Source of the DNA: an uncultured Eggerthellaceae bacterium
GTDB lineage: Bacteria > Actinomycetota > Coriobacteriia > Coriobacteriales > Eggerthellaceae
DNA: 16,176 nucleotides
NCBI GenBank assembly: GCA_910585565.1
Contig: CAJUFC010000153.1
Coordinates: 1 to 16,176, forward strand
Direction: 5' to 3'
Part shown: in pieces, positions 8,064 through 14,482 of the stretch
Numbering within the stretch: the first letter of the stretch is position 1
Layout of the letters: the number at the start of each line of letters is the position of its first letter
Notes under the pieces: generated by a model
Database searches by the model: none
What the model was told of the DNA's origin: nothing
The model's input: the letters and a program-made list of their open reading frames with translations, nothing else
Position numbers and translations under genes: made by a program

Positions 8064-8861
8064 CTAGTCGAGCTGCTCGGCGATCTCGTCGGTGATGTCG
8101 GCCGTATGGTAGACGTTCTGCAGGTCTTCCAGCTCCTCGAGCTTGTCGATGAGGCGCATGACCTTCTTGGCGTCAGAGAGCGTGACCTCGGCGGGGTTCG
8201 TCGCCTCCATGGTCATCTCGGCGCCCTTGGTCTGCACGCCCTGCTCCTCGAGCGCGCCCTTGACGGCCATGAGGTTCGCGGGCGCCGTGTAGACGATCCA
8301 CTCGTCCTCGGCGTCCTCGTAGTCATCACCGCCCGCCTCGGCCACAGCCATCATGAACTCGTCCTCGTCGGCAGCCGCGCCATTCGGGCCGACCGGGTTC
8401 TTCTTGTCGCCCGTCTCGATCTCCTTGGGCACCATGATCTGGCCCTTCTTCTCGAACATGTAGGCGACCGAGCCGCTCGTGCCCAGGTTGCCGCCTGCAT
8501 GGGAGAATGCCGAGCGCACGTCTGCGGCGGTGCGGTTGCGGTTGTCGGTCAGCGCCTCGCAGTAGACGGCGATGCCGGCCGGGCCGTAGCCCTCGTAGAC
8601 GACGGTCTCGTAGTTGGCGGCGTCCTTGCCCGACCCGAAGGCCTTGTCGATGGCCGTCTTGATCTTGTCCTTGGGAAGCGAATATCCCTTGGCCTTCTCA
8701 ATGGCAGCCGCAAGCGAGGCGTTGTTCTCGGGATTGGGGTCGCCGCCCTCTTTCGCGGCGACGGTGATGTTGCGGGAGAGCTTAGAGAACAGGGCCGAGC
8801 GCTTTGCGTCCTGAGCAGCCTTGCGATGCTTGGTTGTGGCCCACTTGGAATGTCCAGACAT
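8064..8861 (-). CDS. yebC: YebC/PmpR family DNA-binding or translation-related protein
   Basis: A 265-residue YebC/TACO1 family protein. Members have been described as DNA-binding regulators and, more recently, as factors that help ribosomes at proline-rich stalls. Landmarks are MSGHSKWATTKHRKAAQDAKR (1-21), YEGYGPAGIAV (89-99), GGNLGTSGSVAYMF (123-136) and LQNVYHTADI (247-256). The usual length is about 240-250 residues. The extra length comes mainly from a glycine/alanine and acid-rich insert at about 150-185 (GDKKNPVGPNG, then GDDYEDAEDE). The ATG has an AAAGG ribosome-binding site. This is the first gene of the long leftward block and is divergent from the N-acetyltransferase gene. Confidence 0.96.
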   Translation of the reverse strand: MSGHSKWATTKHRKAAQDAKRSALFSKLSRNITVAAKEGGDPNPENNASLAAAIEKAKGYSLPKDKIKTAIDKAFGSGKDAANYETVVYEGYGPAGIAVYCEALTDNRNRTAADVRSAFSHAGGNLGTSGSVAYMFEKKGQIMVPKEIETGDKKNPVGPNGAAADEDEFMMAVAEAGGDDYEDAEDEWIVYTAPANLMAVKGALEEQGVQTKGAEMTMEATNPAEVTLSDAKKVMRLIDKLEELEDLQNVYHTADITDEIAEQLD

Positions 8862-8896
8862 GTGTGAAACCTTTCGAGCGAATTTTTAGCGTAGAA

Positions 8897-8905
8897 ATAG
8901 TACCA
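8897..8905 (-). promoter_or_regulatory. Possible extended -10 promoter for yebC operon
   Basis: On the minus strand TGGTACTAT reads as an extended -10 (TG, one base, TACTAT, 4 of 6 to consensus). It is followed by an A/T-rich stretch and the AAAGG ribosome-binding site, giving a leader of about 30 bases. No good -35 lies 16-18 bases upstream. The placement fits the first gene of the six-gene block. This is a sequence-pattern call only. Confidence 0.35.
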
Positions 8906-8945
8906 CAATGCCCCAGCTGGGAGACTCAGACCCTTGGGACGCCCT

Positions 8946-8959
8946 GCTTGCGAGCAAGC
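8946..8959. repeat. Short palindrome GCTTGC-GA-GCAAGC
   Basis: Perfect 6-base inverted arms around a GA centre, in the yebC/N-acetyltransferase intergenic region. It shares the 8-base core TGCGAGCA with a second palindrome at 9052-9067. It could be an operator half of a pair, or chance in GC-rich DNA. Confidence 0.35.
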
Positions 8960-9051
8960 GAGCGCATGCCGGCACGGCGAGTGCGCTATCCTTATGGCAG
9001 CGCCTCGTATGGCGTCGCCCTTTTCTTCGCAGATGCAAGCCGCTGCCGCCA

Positions 9052-9067
9052 GCGCTGCGAGCAGCGC
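9052..9067. repeat. Short palindrome GCGCTGC-GA-GCAGCGC
   Basis: Perfect 7-base inverted arms around a GA centre, just upstream of the ribosome-binding site of the N-acetyltransferase gene. It has the same architecture and TGCGAGCA core as the palindrome at 8946-8959. As RNA it would form a short stem with a very tight loop, so a protein-binding DNA site is the likelier reading. Confidence 0.35.
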
Positions 9068-9094
9068 CGATATACCCGCAGGAAGGAAGCACCT

Positions 9095-9901
9095 ATGCTG
9101 AACGACAACCAACGCAAAGCCTACCTCAAGCGCATCGGCCTCGACCACGTTCCGGAGCCGACGCGCGAGAGCCTGGATGCGCTCATCTATGCCCACCAGA
9201 CGCACGTCCCCTTCGAGACGATCGGAGTGCATCGCGAATGCGCCGCTCCCGACCTTTCGCTCGACGCGCTCTACCACAAGGTGGTCGAGGAGGGAAAAGG
9301 CGGCTATTGCTTCGAGCTCAACAAGCTGTTCCAGGCGCTTCTCGCCTCGCTTGGCTATGATGTGCGCTCGGTGCTGTGCCGGGCTGTGCGCGGGCGGGAG
9401 GGCCGCATGCCCATCAACCACCGCGGCATCGTGGTCACGCTTGAGGAGGACGCCTTCTCGGCCGACGTCGGGTTCGGCGGCCCCATGCCGGCTGGCGCGC
9501 TCTTGCTGGCACCGGGCGCCGAGCAAGACATCTGCGGCGAGACCTACATCGCCGAGATAGCCGAGGCGACTGACGGGAGCTGGTGGAAGGTCGACCGCAT
9601 CACGAAAGCGCAAGCCGATCTGCACGACGACACGCTGCCCGCGCGGCGCCAAACGGAGCTCGAGTTGTGCGTCGCGCCCGTCGAGGACATCGACTTCGAG
9701 GCGCTGAGCCTCTTCTGCTCGCAGCCGAAGACGCTGTTTCGCGACCACGAGGTCGTGAACCTGCGCACCGACGGCGGCTATAAAGGATACAAAGACGGCG
9801 TGCTGACCATCCGCGACGGCGGCACCAAGAGCGTCATCGAGCTCGTCACCGCCGAGGCGCAGGCCGACGCCCTCAAGGAGCATTTCGGCCTGACGTACTA
9901 G
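9095..9901 (+). CDS. nat: Arylamine N-acetyltransferase
   Basis: A 268-residue enzyme of the NAT family, which moves an acetyl group from acetyl-CoA to arylamines, hydrazines or hydroxylamines through a cysteine intermediate. The catalytic triad is visible: C72 in KGGYCFELN, H109 in INHRGIVV and D124 in ADVGFGG. The common Arg before GGYCFE is Lys68. VPFETIGVH (38-46) matches the usual VPFEN/T segment, and the length is normal for the family. I chose the ATG at 9095 because GGAAGGAAG sits at 9081-9089. The open frame extends back to 8804, but that part runs into the yebC start region and has no family match. In gut bacteria such enzymes can acetylate drugs such as aminosalicylates. The natural substrate here is unknown. 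Confidence 0.95.
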   Translation: MLNDNQRKAYLKRIGLDHVPEPTRESLDALIYAHQTHVPFETIGVHRECAAPDLSLDALYHKVVEEGKGGYCFELNKLFQALLASLGYDVRSVLCRAVRGREGRMPINHRGIVVTLEEDAFSADVGFGGPMPAGALLLAPGAEQDICGETYIAEIAEATDGSWWKVDRITKAQADLHDDTLPARRQTELELCVAPVEDIDFEALSLFCSQPKTLFRDHEVVNLRTDGGYKGYKDGVLTIRDGGTKSVIELVTAEAQADALKEHFGLTY

Positions 9902-9914
9902 AGGCAGGTGCCGC

Positions 9915-9936
9915 GTGCCGAGACGCGCTCTCGCAC
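9915..9936. terminator. Possible bidirectional terminator hairpin without U-tract
   Basis: In the 59-base gap between two convergent genes, GTG(c)CGAGA and TCTCGCAC can pair as an 8-base-pair stem with one bulged C and a CGCGC loop. No T-run follows on either strand, so intrinsic termination would be weak. The position between converging genes is the main support. Confidence 0.3.
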
Positions 9937-9960
9937 TCGCGCCCCGAGACCTCCCGGCCG

Positions 9961-10815
9961 CTAGAAGATGAGCACGAGCCCGAGCAGGATGCCGCACATG
10001 GCGGCAAAGGCCGGCGCCTTCGACTTGTAGATGAGATATGCCTCGGGCAGAATCTCGCCGTAGACCACATAGAGCATCGCACCCGAGGCGAAGCCGAGGC
10101 TGCATGCCAGCCCGATGGGCCCGATGTCGCCCAGCCAAAAGCCCAGCCAAGCGCCCAGCAGCGTCGGCAGCCCGCACAGCGCCGTCAGCAAGACCGCCTT
10201 CGGCTTGCTCATGCCGCCGCTCACCAGCGGCACCGAGACCGCCATGCCCTCGGGAATGTTATGCAGCCCGATGAGCACCGCCATGATCATGCCCGAACCC
10301 AAAACGAGGTCGTCCGAGGCGGCGAAACTCGCCCCGATCGTCATGCCCTCGGGCACGTTGTGCAGCGCGATGGCGCACGCCATGACGATGCCAGCCACGA
10401 TGAGCGCGAGCCGCGAGTCGCCCTTGCGCTTGTGCTCGGCCCAGTGGTCGGCATGCACCAGCTCGTCGATGTCATCGTGGGTCTTCGGATGGCCGGCTTC
10501 GGCCGCGTGCGGCACCTCGCGAGCCGTCTTGCGATCGATGAGATAGTTGAGGCCGTACACGACTCCCACGCCGACGAAGACCGAGCCCACCACAAGCCAC
10601 GTGCCCAGGTCAACCGCGTCTTGGGCAGCCTCCACCGCCTCAGCCAAGAGGTCAAAGCAGACGATGGCCGACATGACGCCGCCCGCGAACGCGAGCAGAA
10701 GGCTCACCGTCCGGTTCGAGCCATTGTCGAAGATCGCTCCGAGAAGGCCGCCGAGCCCCGTGCCCCCAGCCCCCGACACCAGCGTGACGAACGTTATAAA
10801 CAAGAATGGTTCCAT
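9961..10815 (-). CDS. ZIP family metal transporter (ZupT/GufA-like)
   Basis: A 284-residue polytopic membrane protein of the ZIP family, which imports zinc or other divalent metals. The two metal-site helices carry the diagnostic motifs H152-NVPEG-M and H185-NIPEG-M. A later YGEILPE (252-258) contributes further acidic residues. A histidine-rich loop (H103, H109, H113, H121, H124, H128) between helices 3 and 4 is the usual cytoplasmic metal-binding loop. About eight helices can be counted. I chose the ATG at 10813-10815. The frame stays open to 10965, but that extra part lacks family similarity and overlaps the GNAT gene. A strong promoter ends only 8 bases before this ATG, which supports the choice and suggests a leaderless message. 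Which metal it carries is unknown. Confidence 0.93.
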   Translation of the reverse strand: MEPFLFITFVTLVSGAGGTGLGGLLGAIFDNGSNRTVSLLLAFAGGVMSAIVCFDLLAEAVEAAQDAVDLGTWLVVGSVFVGVGVVYGLNYLIDRKTAREVPHAAEAGHPKTHDDIDELVHADHWAEHKRKGDSRLALIVAGIVMACAIALHNVPEGMTIGASFAASDDLVLGSGMIMAVLIGLHNIPEGMAVSVPLVSGGMSKPKAVLLTALCGLPTLLGAWLGFWLGDIGPIGLACSLGFASGAMLYVVYGEILPEAYLIYKSKAPAFAAMCGILLGLVLIF

Positions 10816-10823
10816 GACGTTCC

Positions 10824-10852
10824 AATATAGGCAATTACCTACCCCTTGGCAA
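10824..10852 (-). promoter_or_regulatory. Sigma70-type promoter of the ZIP gene (predicted leaderless)
   Basis: On the minus strand TTGCCA (10852-10847), a 17-base spacer and TATATT (10829-10824) match the vegetative consensus at 5 of 6 positions each. Only 8 bases separate the -10 from the ATG, so transcription should start at or within a base or two of the start codon. It lies in the 64-base gap after the GNAT gene. Confidence 0.7.
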
Positions 10853-10879
10853 TGCGTTTCGCCGAAGGGCCGGCACGCC

Positions 10880-11398
10880 TCATGCAGCCACGATGCGCTC
10901 GAAGGCGAGGCGGGGAGAACCGTCTTCGAGGCCGCCTTTGATGCGTATGATGCCGCAAGGCTCAAAGCCGGCCTTCTCTACGGCACGGCACATGGATGCG
11001 TTGTCGGCATGGGTGTCGATGCGCACCGAAGCCATGCCCTCGCCACGCGCCTTTTCGCAGGCAAAGGCAAGCAGCTCGCCCGCGATGCCGCGTCCGTGAA
11101 GCATCGGGTCAACGGCACAGCGATGGATGGTGGCATACGGGCCGCTCGCCAGCCATGCGCCATCGATGCTCTCATAGGACGCCTCGAGCTCGTGACAGTA
11201 GCGAAAGAACCCCAAGACGCGGCCCTCGTCAAGCGCTGCGTAGGATGCGCCCGCCCCCACGTCGGATTCCAGCACGGCACGGTTGGGATACCCGCGCTGC
11301 CACTGGTCGAGTCCACGCGCCGCCATTGCGGCCTTGGCCCGCTCGACGATTGCCGTCATCTCTTCGAGGTGCCCGCTGCGCGCTGCAACAATCTCCAC
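10880..11398 (-). CDS. GNAT family N-acetyltransferase
   Basis: A 172-residue cytoplasmic acetyltransferase of the GNAT fold, using acetyl-CoA on an unknown amine. The acetyl-CoA-binding core is seen as IHRCAVDPMLHGRGIAGELL (91-110), where HGRGIA supplies the pyrophosphate loop. It is followed by VRIDTHADNASMCRAVEKAG (125-144) and FEPCGII, the typical late strand-helix pair. The N-terminal LDQWQRGYPNRAVLESDV segment (30-47) is common in a group of uncharacterised bacterial GNATs. The start is GTG at 11396-11398, supported by an AAGGGG ribosome-binding site about 5 bases upstream. It ends 64 bases before the ZIP gene start, which has its own promoter. No substrate can be proposed from sequence. 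Confidence 0.88.
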   Translation of the reverse strand: MEIVAARSGHLEEMTAIVERAKAAMAARGLDQWQRGYPNRAVLESDVGAGASYAALDEGRVLGFFRYCHELEASYESIDGAWLASGPYATIHRCAVDPMLHGRGIAGELLAFACEKARGEGMASVRIDTHADNASMCRAVEKAGFEPCGIIRIKGGLEDGSPRLAFERIVAA

Positions 11399-11719
11399 GC
11401 TACCCCTTCCCCTACGTCCGCACGATCAACGACACTGCCTTTCAGCCCAGCTTCCTTCCGGCCTCCGGCAGTCGCGATCGACGAAACATCACAAACCACA
11501 AGAAAAGCAAGCAGGCAGCATACCAGATTGAACCGCCATCGACGCGAACAAGAGAGGCTCATGTGCGTACGAGCCTAGCTCCAAGACCGCGCGCAAGCTG
11601 ATGCTGCAAACGTTCATTAGCCTCTACGAACGCCACAACCTCCTGCCATAGCGCCCAAGCCCTGCGCCCTCTTCGCCTTTCTCATTGAACCGCTGATTGC
11701 TGCTGGCATATAGGGGCAG
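11399..11719. other. 321-base intergenic region without a convincing gene
   Basis: This lies between the GNAT start and the apbE stop. A possible extended -10 for the GNAT gene (minus strand, TGGTATGCT, 11525-11517) would give a leader of about 110 bases. On the plus strand 11580-11651 encodes 23 residues, beginning SKTARKLMLQTFISLYERHN after a first Ser and ending at TAG, that resemble the first helix of TetR-type regulators. Nothing recognisable follows in any frame. No strong terminator for apbE is visible. Confidence 0.5.
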
Positions 11720-12655
11720 TCAGCTGCGCGGCCTAGCGAAGCCGTCAATGCGCCCTGCTTTGTCGATGAATACCGTTTGCAATATCTCGGGGCGCTCTTT
11801 CGCGAACGCGAGGCCGCGCTCTGCGCCCATCGCGAGCAGCGTGGTGGAGAATCCCTCCGCATCCAGCGAGGCGCGCGCGACGACGGTGACGCTTGCGACA
11901 TCCGTCTCGACCGGATGTCCGGTCCGTGGGTCGAGGATATGGTGATAGACGTGGCCCGCTCGGACGAACCCGCGCTCGTAGATGCCGCTGGTCACGGCAC
12001 TCCCCCTGTCGAGCGCAACGCACCCGATGGTGCGCGCAGGATCTTGCGGGTCGCGAACGCCGATGCGCCAGTCGCTGCCATCGGGCTTGCGTCCCCCCAC
12101 TGCCACGTTGCCGCCGAGGTTCACCACGTACCCGTCGCACCCCGCTTGGGCAAGCCGCTCGCAGAGCCTATCGGCGATCCATCCCTTGGCGATGCCGCCG
12201 ACGTCGACCTGGCCGAGCGGGTCGGCCAGCTGCGCGTAGCAGCCGCCCTCGAACGACCCTGCGCCCTCATCGGTCACGACCGAGCGACGTTCGAGCCGCA
12301 GCATGCGCCAGTCGACATGGCGCACTGCCTCGATCAGGTCCTCCTCCTTCGGCACGACGCCGCGCCGAAAGTCCCAGCAGCGCACGAGCGGTCCCACGGT
12401 GATGTCGAACACCCCTCTGCTGGCCGCACAATAGCGTTGTGCTGCCTTCAGCAAGTCGAACGTGCGCGCATCGATGCGAACCGAAGCCCCCGCAGCATCG
12501 TTGATGCGCCCGACGTCAGACGTGCGAATCGTGCGCGAGAACAGCTGCTCGTATTTTTCGCAATCGCGCTGGGCCGCGCGAAGCGCCTTGCCTGAGACGT
12601 CTGGCGCCCCATAGGCCGTAAGCTCCACCACCGTGTCGAACGCAGCGAAACGCAT
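11720..12655 (-). CDS. apbE: FAD:protein FMN transferase (ApbE), apparently cytoplasmic
   Basis: A 311-residue ApbE, which attaches FMN covalently to Ser/Thr of target flavoproteins using FAD and Mg2+. Visible family segments: AAFDTVVELTAYG (4-16), LFSRTIRTSDVGRIN (38-52), GVFDITVGPLV (81-91), VDVGGIAKGWIADRL (150-164), NLGGNV (179-184) and HILDPRTGHPVET (239-251). D266 in ASLDAEGFSTTLLAMG is the expected metal/FAD site. I chose the ATG at 12653-12655, with GGGAGAGGG about 9 bases upstream. In-frame ATGs at 12707-12709 and 12749-12751 would add 18 or 32 residues, the longest overlapping the regulator gene. No start gives a signal peptide or lipobox, unlike most ApbE proteins. It follows the LuxR-type gene on the same strand, so the two are probably co-transcribed. 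Its target flavoprotein is not in the window. Confidence 0.93.
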   Translation of the reverse strand: MRFAAFDTVVELTAYGAPDVSGKALRAAQRDCEKYEQLFSRTIRTSDVGRINDAAGASVRIDARTFDLLKAAQRYCAASRGVFDITVGPLVRCWDFRRGVVPKEEDLIEAVRHVDWRMLRLERRSVVTDEGAGSFEGGCYAQLADPLGQVDVGGIAKGWIADRLCERLAQAGCDGYVVNLGGNVAVGGRKPDGSDWRIGVRDPQDPARTIGCVALDRGSAVTSGIYERGFVRAGHVYHHILDPRTGHPVETDVASVTVVARASLDAEGFSTTLLAMGAERGLAFAKERPEILQTVFIDKAGRIDGFARPRS

Positions 12656-12737
12656 CGACGACGACCCTCTCCCAGAGTCCTGCGCGAGCGCGGCGTCAAC
12701 GCCCAGCATGGCACGCCTCACCGAATCGCAGGCGCCA

Positions 12738-14252
12738 TCAGCGGCCCGCATCCGGCTCGGAATCGGCTAGCCGCGTCGCTTGCGCCTGCTCTACGGCGTC
12801 AAGCAGCTCTTCACGCGAGTTGATGCCCATCTTCCGATAGATGTTGTAGACATGCGACTTCACCGTGTGCCCCGAGATGCACAGCTTGTTCTGGATGTGT
12901 TCGATGCCCCGGCCCTTCGCCAGCAGCATGAACACCTCCGTCTCACGCGCCGAAAGCCCGGCCCCTTTCGCCACCTCCCGGCAGCGGCAGACCCACAGAT
13001 CGGCGCCCGCGCCATCTGCAGCGTCGCTCTCACCGTGCGCACCCTCATCTCCCCTGCGCGCCGATGGCGCGTCTGCCAAGGGAGAGACCGGGGCGATGGT
13101 GACGACGACCGCCAGCAGCACGACCAGCCCGAGCGCCACCTTCGACAGCATCGCGTAGTCCATGACGCCTGATGACGTCGCGGCAAGCCCGACCCCATGC
13201 CCGAGCACCAGCCCAACGTACAGGCATGCCTGACTCGATCCGACGAGATGGATGCGTGCCGCGCCTCTCGTGCGCGCGATGTCGAGCGCCGTCTCGATGC
13301 CGAGCGCCTCGAAGAAGACGTAGCACCCGAGCAGCAGCAGGTTGCAGGCTGCTGCGGCCGGCCCCTGCAGAAACGACATCGGAATCAGCGCCACGATGAG
13401 CACGGGAAACAAGAGGCGCACGCTGCTCTTCTCTCGCACGAAGTCAGGGAGGTTGCAAAACACGAGCAACGCCGCGCCCGCGCCCGCGATGAGCGCTAGA
13501 GCCACCGCGCCGAAGAGGGCGCCGGTCCCCTCCATCTGGGTCGTGAACCCGATGCTCAGCCCGAACACGATGCCGTACGACACGCTGACGCCCTTGAAGA
13601 GCGGCGCAAGGCGCGCCTTGTCCCGAGACTCACGCAGCGACACGAAGGCAGGCATGGCCAGGGCGCACGTCCGCTCGAGCAGCTCCAGCACCCCGAGGCT
13701 CGCCAGCGGCGAGACGCACAGCATCCCTATGTTGAAGGGAAACGGCAAGAGGTTCATCACCAGGTACGTCACCGCACCCGCTGCCATAGAGCCCACGAGC
13801 GCTGCCACGCACGAGCGCCGGGCAAACGCGGACAGGAGCTCCACCCAGACCATCAAGAGGCATGCAAGCCCCATCCCGGCCAGGCTCCATGCGACGCAGT
13901 CGAACGCCAGCGGCAGGGCTGAGCCGAGCGTGTATGCCGTCAGGGAAGAGACCGCCGCGACGACGGAGAACAGCCCGATGCCCGCCTTCTGGAAGCGCCT
14001 GCCCTTCTCGGAGGCGAACCAGTCGGCCTTCCGGGCGATCACGATGCACATGACGGCAGAACCGACGAGAAAGACGATCCTCAGATAGAGGTGGTACCAC
14101 AGCTCCTCGATCGCCATGTCCATGAAGGAGTTGCGCATCAGCATGGTGAAGAAGCATCCCCAGTAGAGGGCAAACCCACAGATCGCCGTGAAGACGTTCG
14201 TAGAAATGACGCTCTGAACTGGCTCAACTTTGCCGCTCATGCTTTTTTCCAT
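12738..14252 (-). CDS. Membrane-bound LuxR-family transcriptional regulator
   Basis: A 504-residue protein with about 12 predicted transmembrane helices (roughly 15-390, MFS-like in layout) and a C-terminal LuxR/GerE helix-turn-helix at about 433-488 (LSARETEVFMLLAKGRGIEH, then INSREELLDAVE). The linker at 390-430 is charged and Ala/Gly/Asp-rich. Such fusions are numerous in Eggerthella and relatives, often beside molybdoenzyme genes. They are thought to sense a small molecule at the membrane and switch on the neighbouring gene. I chose the ATG at 14250-14252, which has a strong GGAGGA ribosome-binding site. The frame is open to 14357, but that extension has no ribosome-binding site and contains no helix. 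It is divergent from the molybdoenzyme gene and upstream of apbE. The ligand is unknown. Confidence 0.93.
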   Translation of the reverse strand: MEKSMSGKVEPVQSVISTNVFTAICGFALYWGCFFTMLMRNSFMDMAIEELWYHLYLRIVFLVGSAVMCIVIARKADWFASEKGRRFQKAGIGLFSVVAAVSSLTAYTLGSALPLAFDCVAWSLAGMGLACLLMVWVELLSAFARRSCVAALVGSMAAGAVTYLVMNLLPFPFNIGMLCVSPLASLGVLELLERTCALAMPAFVSLRESRDKARLAPLFKGVSVSYGIVFGLSIGFTTQMEGTGALFGAVALALIAGAGAALLVFCNLPDFVREKSSVRLLFPVLIVALIPMSFLQGPAAAACNLLLLGCYVFFEALGIETALDIARTRGAARIHLVGSSQACLYVGLVLGHGVGLAATSSGVMDYAMLSKVALGLVVLLAVVVTIAPVSPLADAPSARRGDEGAHGESDAADGAGADLWVCRCREVAKGAGLSARETEVFMLLAKGRGIEHIQNKLCISGHTVKSHVYNIYRKMGINSREELLDAVEQAQATRLADSEPDAGR

Positions 14253-14482
14253 AGCTTCCTCCGTTTGCAGATATGTCGAAAAGCACGATGCCGAAACGGT
14301 CGTTTCAGCGCTTTCGCCGATAGCGAGAACGCCTCGCGCCCCGTAGCATCCTCCCAAGCGTAGCGGATGAAGGCGCTCGTTTGCAACAGCGAACGCATCA
14401 TGAGGGCAAGCGCCATCGCAAGGGTATTCCAGCAGCCACCCTCGCGCCGCATCCGTTCAATTCACCGAGACGGGAGGAAGGC
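14253..14482. promoter_or_regulatory. Divergent control region between regulator and molybdoenzyme genes
   Basis: 230 bases between the two start codons. They hold a perfect palindrome GAAACG-GT-CGTTTC at 14293-14306, flanked by looser arms CGAAAAGC (14278-14285) and GCTTTCG (14310-14316). There is also a direct repeat CGTTTGCA at 14262-14269 and 14378-14385. A weak minus-strand promoter for the regulator can be drawn (TTTCGG, 17 bases, TATCTG). I found no convincing -35/-10 pair for the plus-strand gene, which fits activator dependence. Strong ribosome-binding sites end the region on both sides (TCCTCC at 14257-14262; GGAGGAAG at 14473-14480). Confidence 0.55.
14293..14306. promoter_or_regulatory. 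Candidate operator palindrome GAAACG-GT-CGTTTC
   Basis: Perfect 6-base inverted arms around GT, about 40 bases upstream of the regulator ATG and about 180 bases upstream of the molybdoenzyme ATG. LuxR-type regulators bind short inverted repeats as dimers, so this is the best candidate site for the adjacent regulator. The assignment is inference. Confidence 0.4.

Noticed and set aside
8804..9094. N-terminal extension of the arylamine N-acetyltransferase
   Set aside because: The frame is open, but the extension overlaps the yebC start and promoter and lacks family similarity. The ATG at 9095 has an excellent ribosome-binding site and gives the usual family length.
8549..10177. A 542-codon open frame on the - strand opposite the N-acetyltransferase gene
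   Set aside because: It overlaps the 5' part of yebC, the whole acetyltransferase gene and the end of the ZIP gene, and its product is low-complexity Arg/Ala-rich sequence.
11356..11562. A 68-codon - strand frame with a hydrophobic, signal-peptide-like start
   Set aside because: It has no good ribosome-binding site, overlaps the start of the GNAT gene by 43 bases and has a featureless C-terminal half. The hydrophobic run is probably chance.
11605..11612. A third copy of the CGTTTGCA 8-mer (inverted) outside the regulator locus
   Set aside because: A single 8-base match in unrelated intergenic DNA is expected by chance, so I did not link it to the repeats at 14262 and 14378.
11650..11719. 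Terminator downstream of apbE
   Set aside because: Only a 5-base stem with a long loop could be drawn on the minus strand, with no T-run. It is not enough to annotate.
14237..14452. A 71-codon - strand frame covering the divergent control region and ending inside the regulator start
   Set aside because: It has no clear ribosome-binding site and spans the region that must hold the promoters. It is Arg/Lys-rich without domain features.
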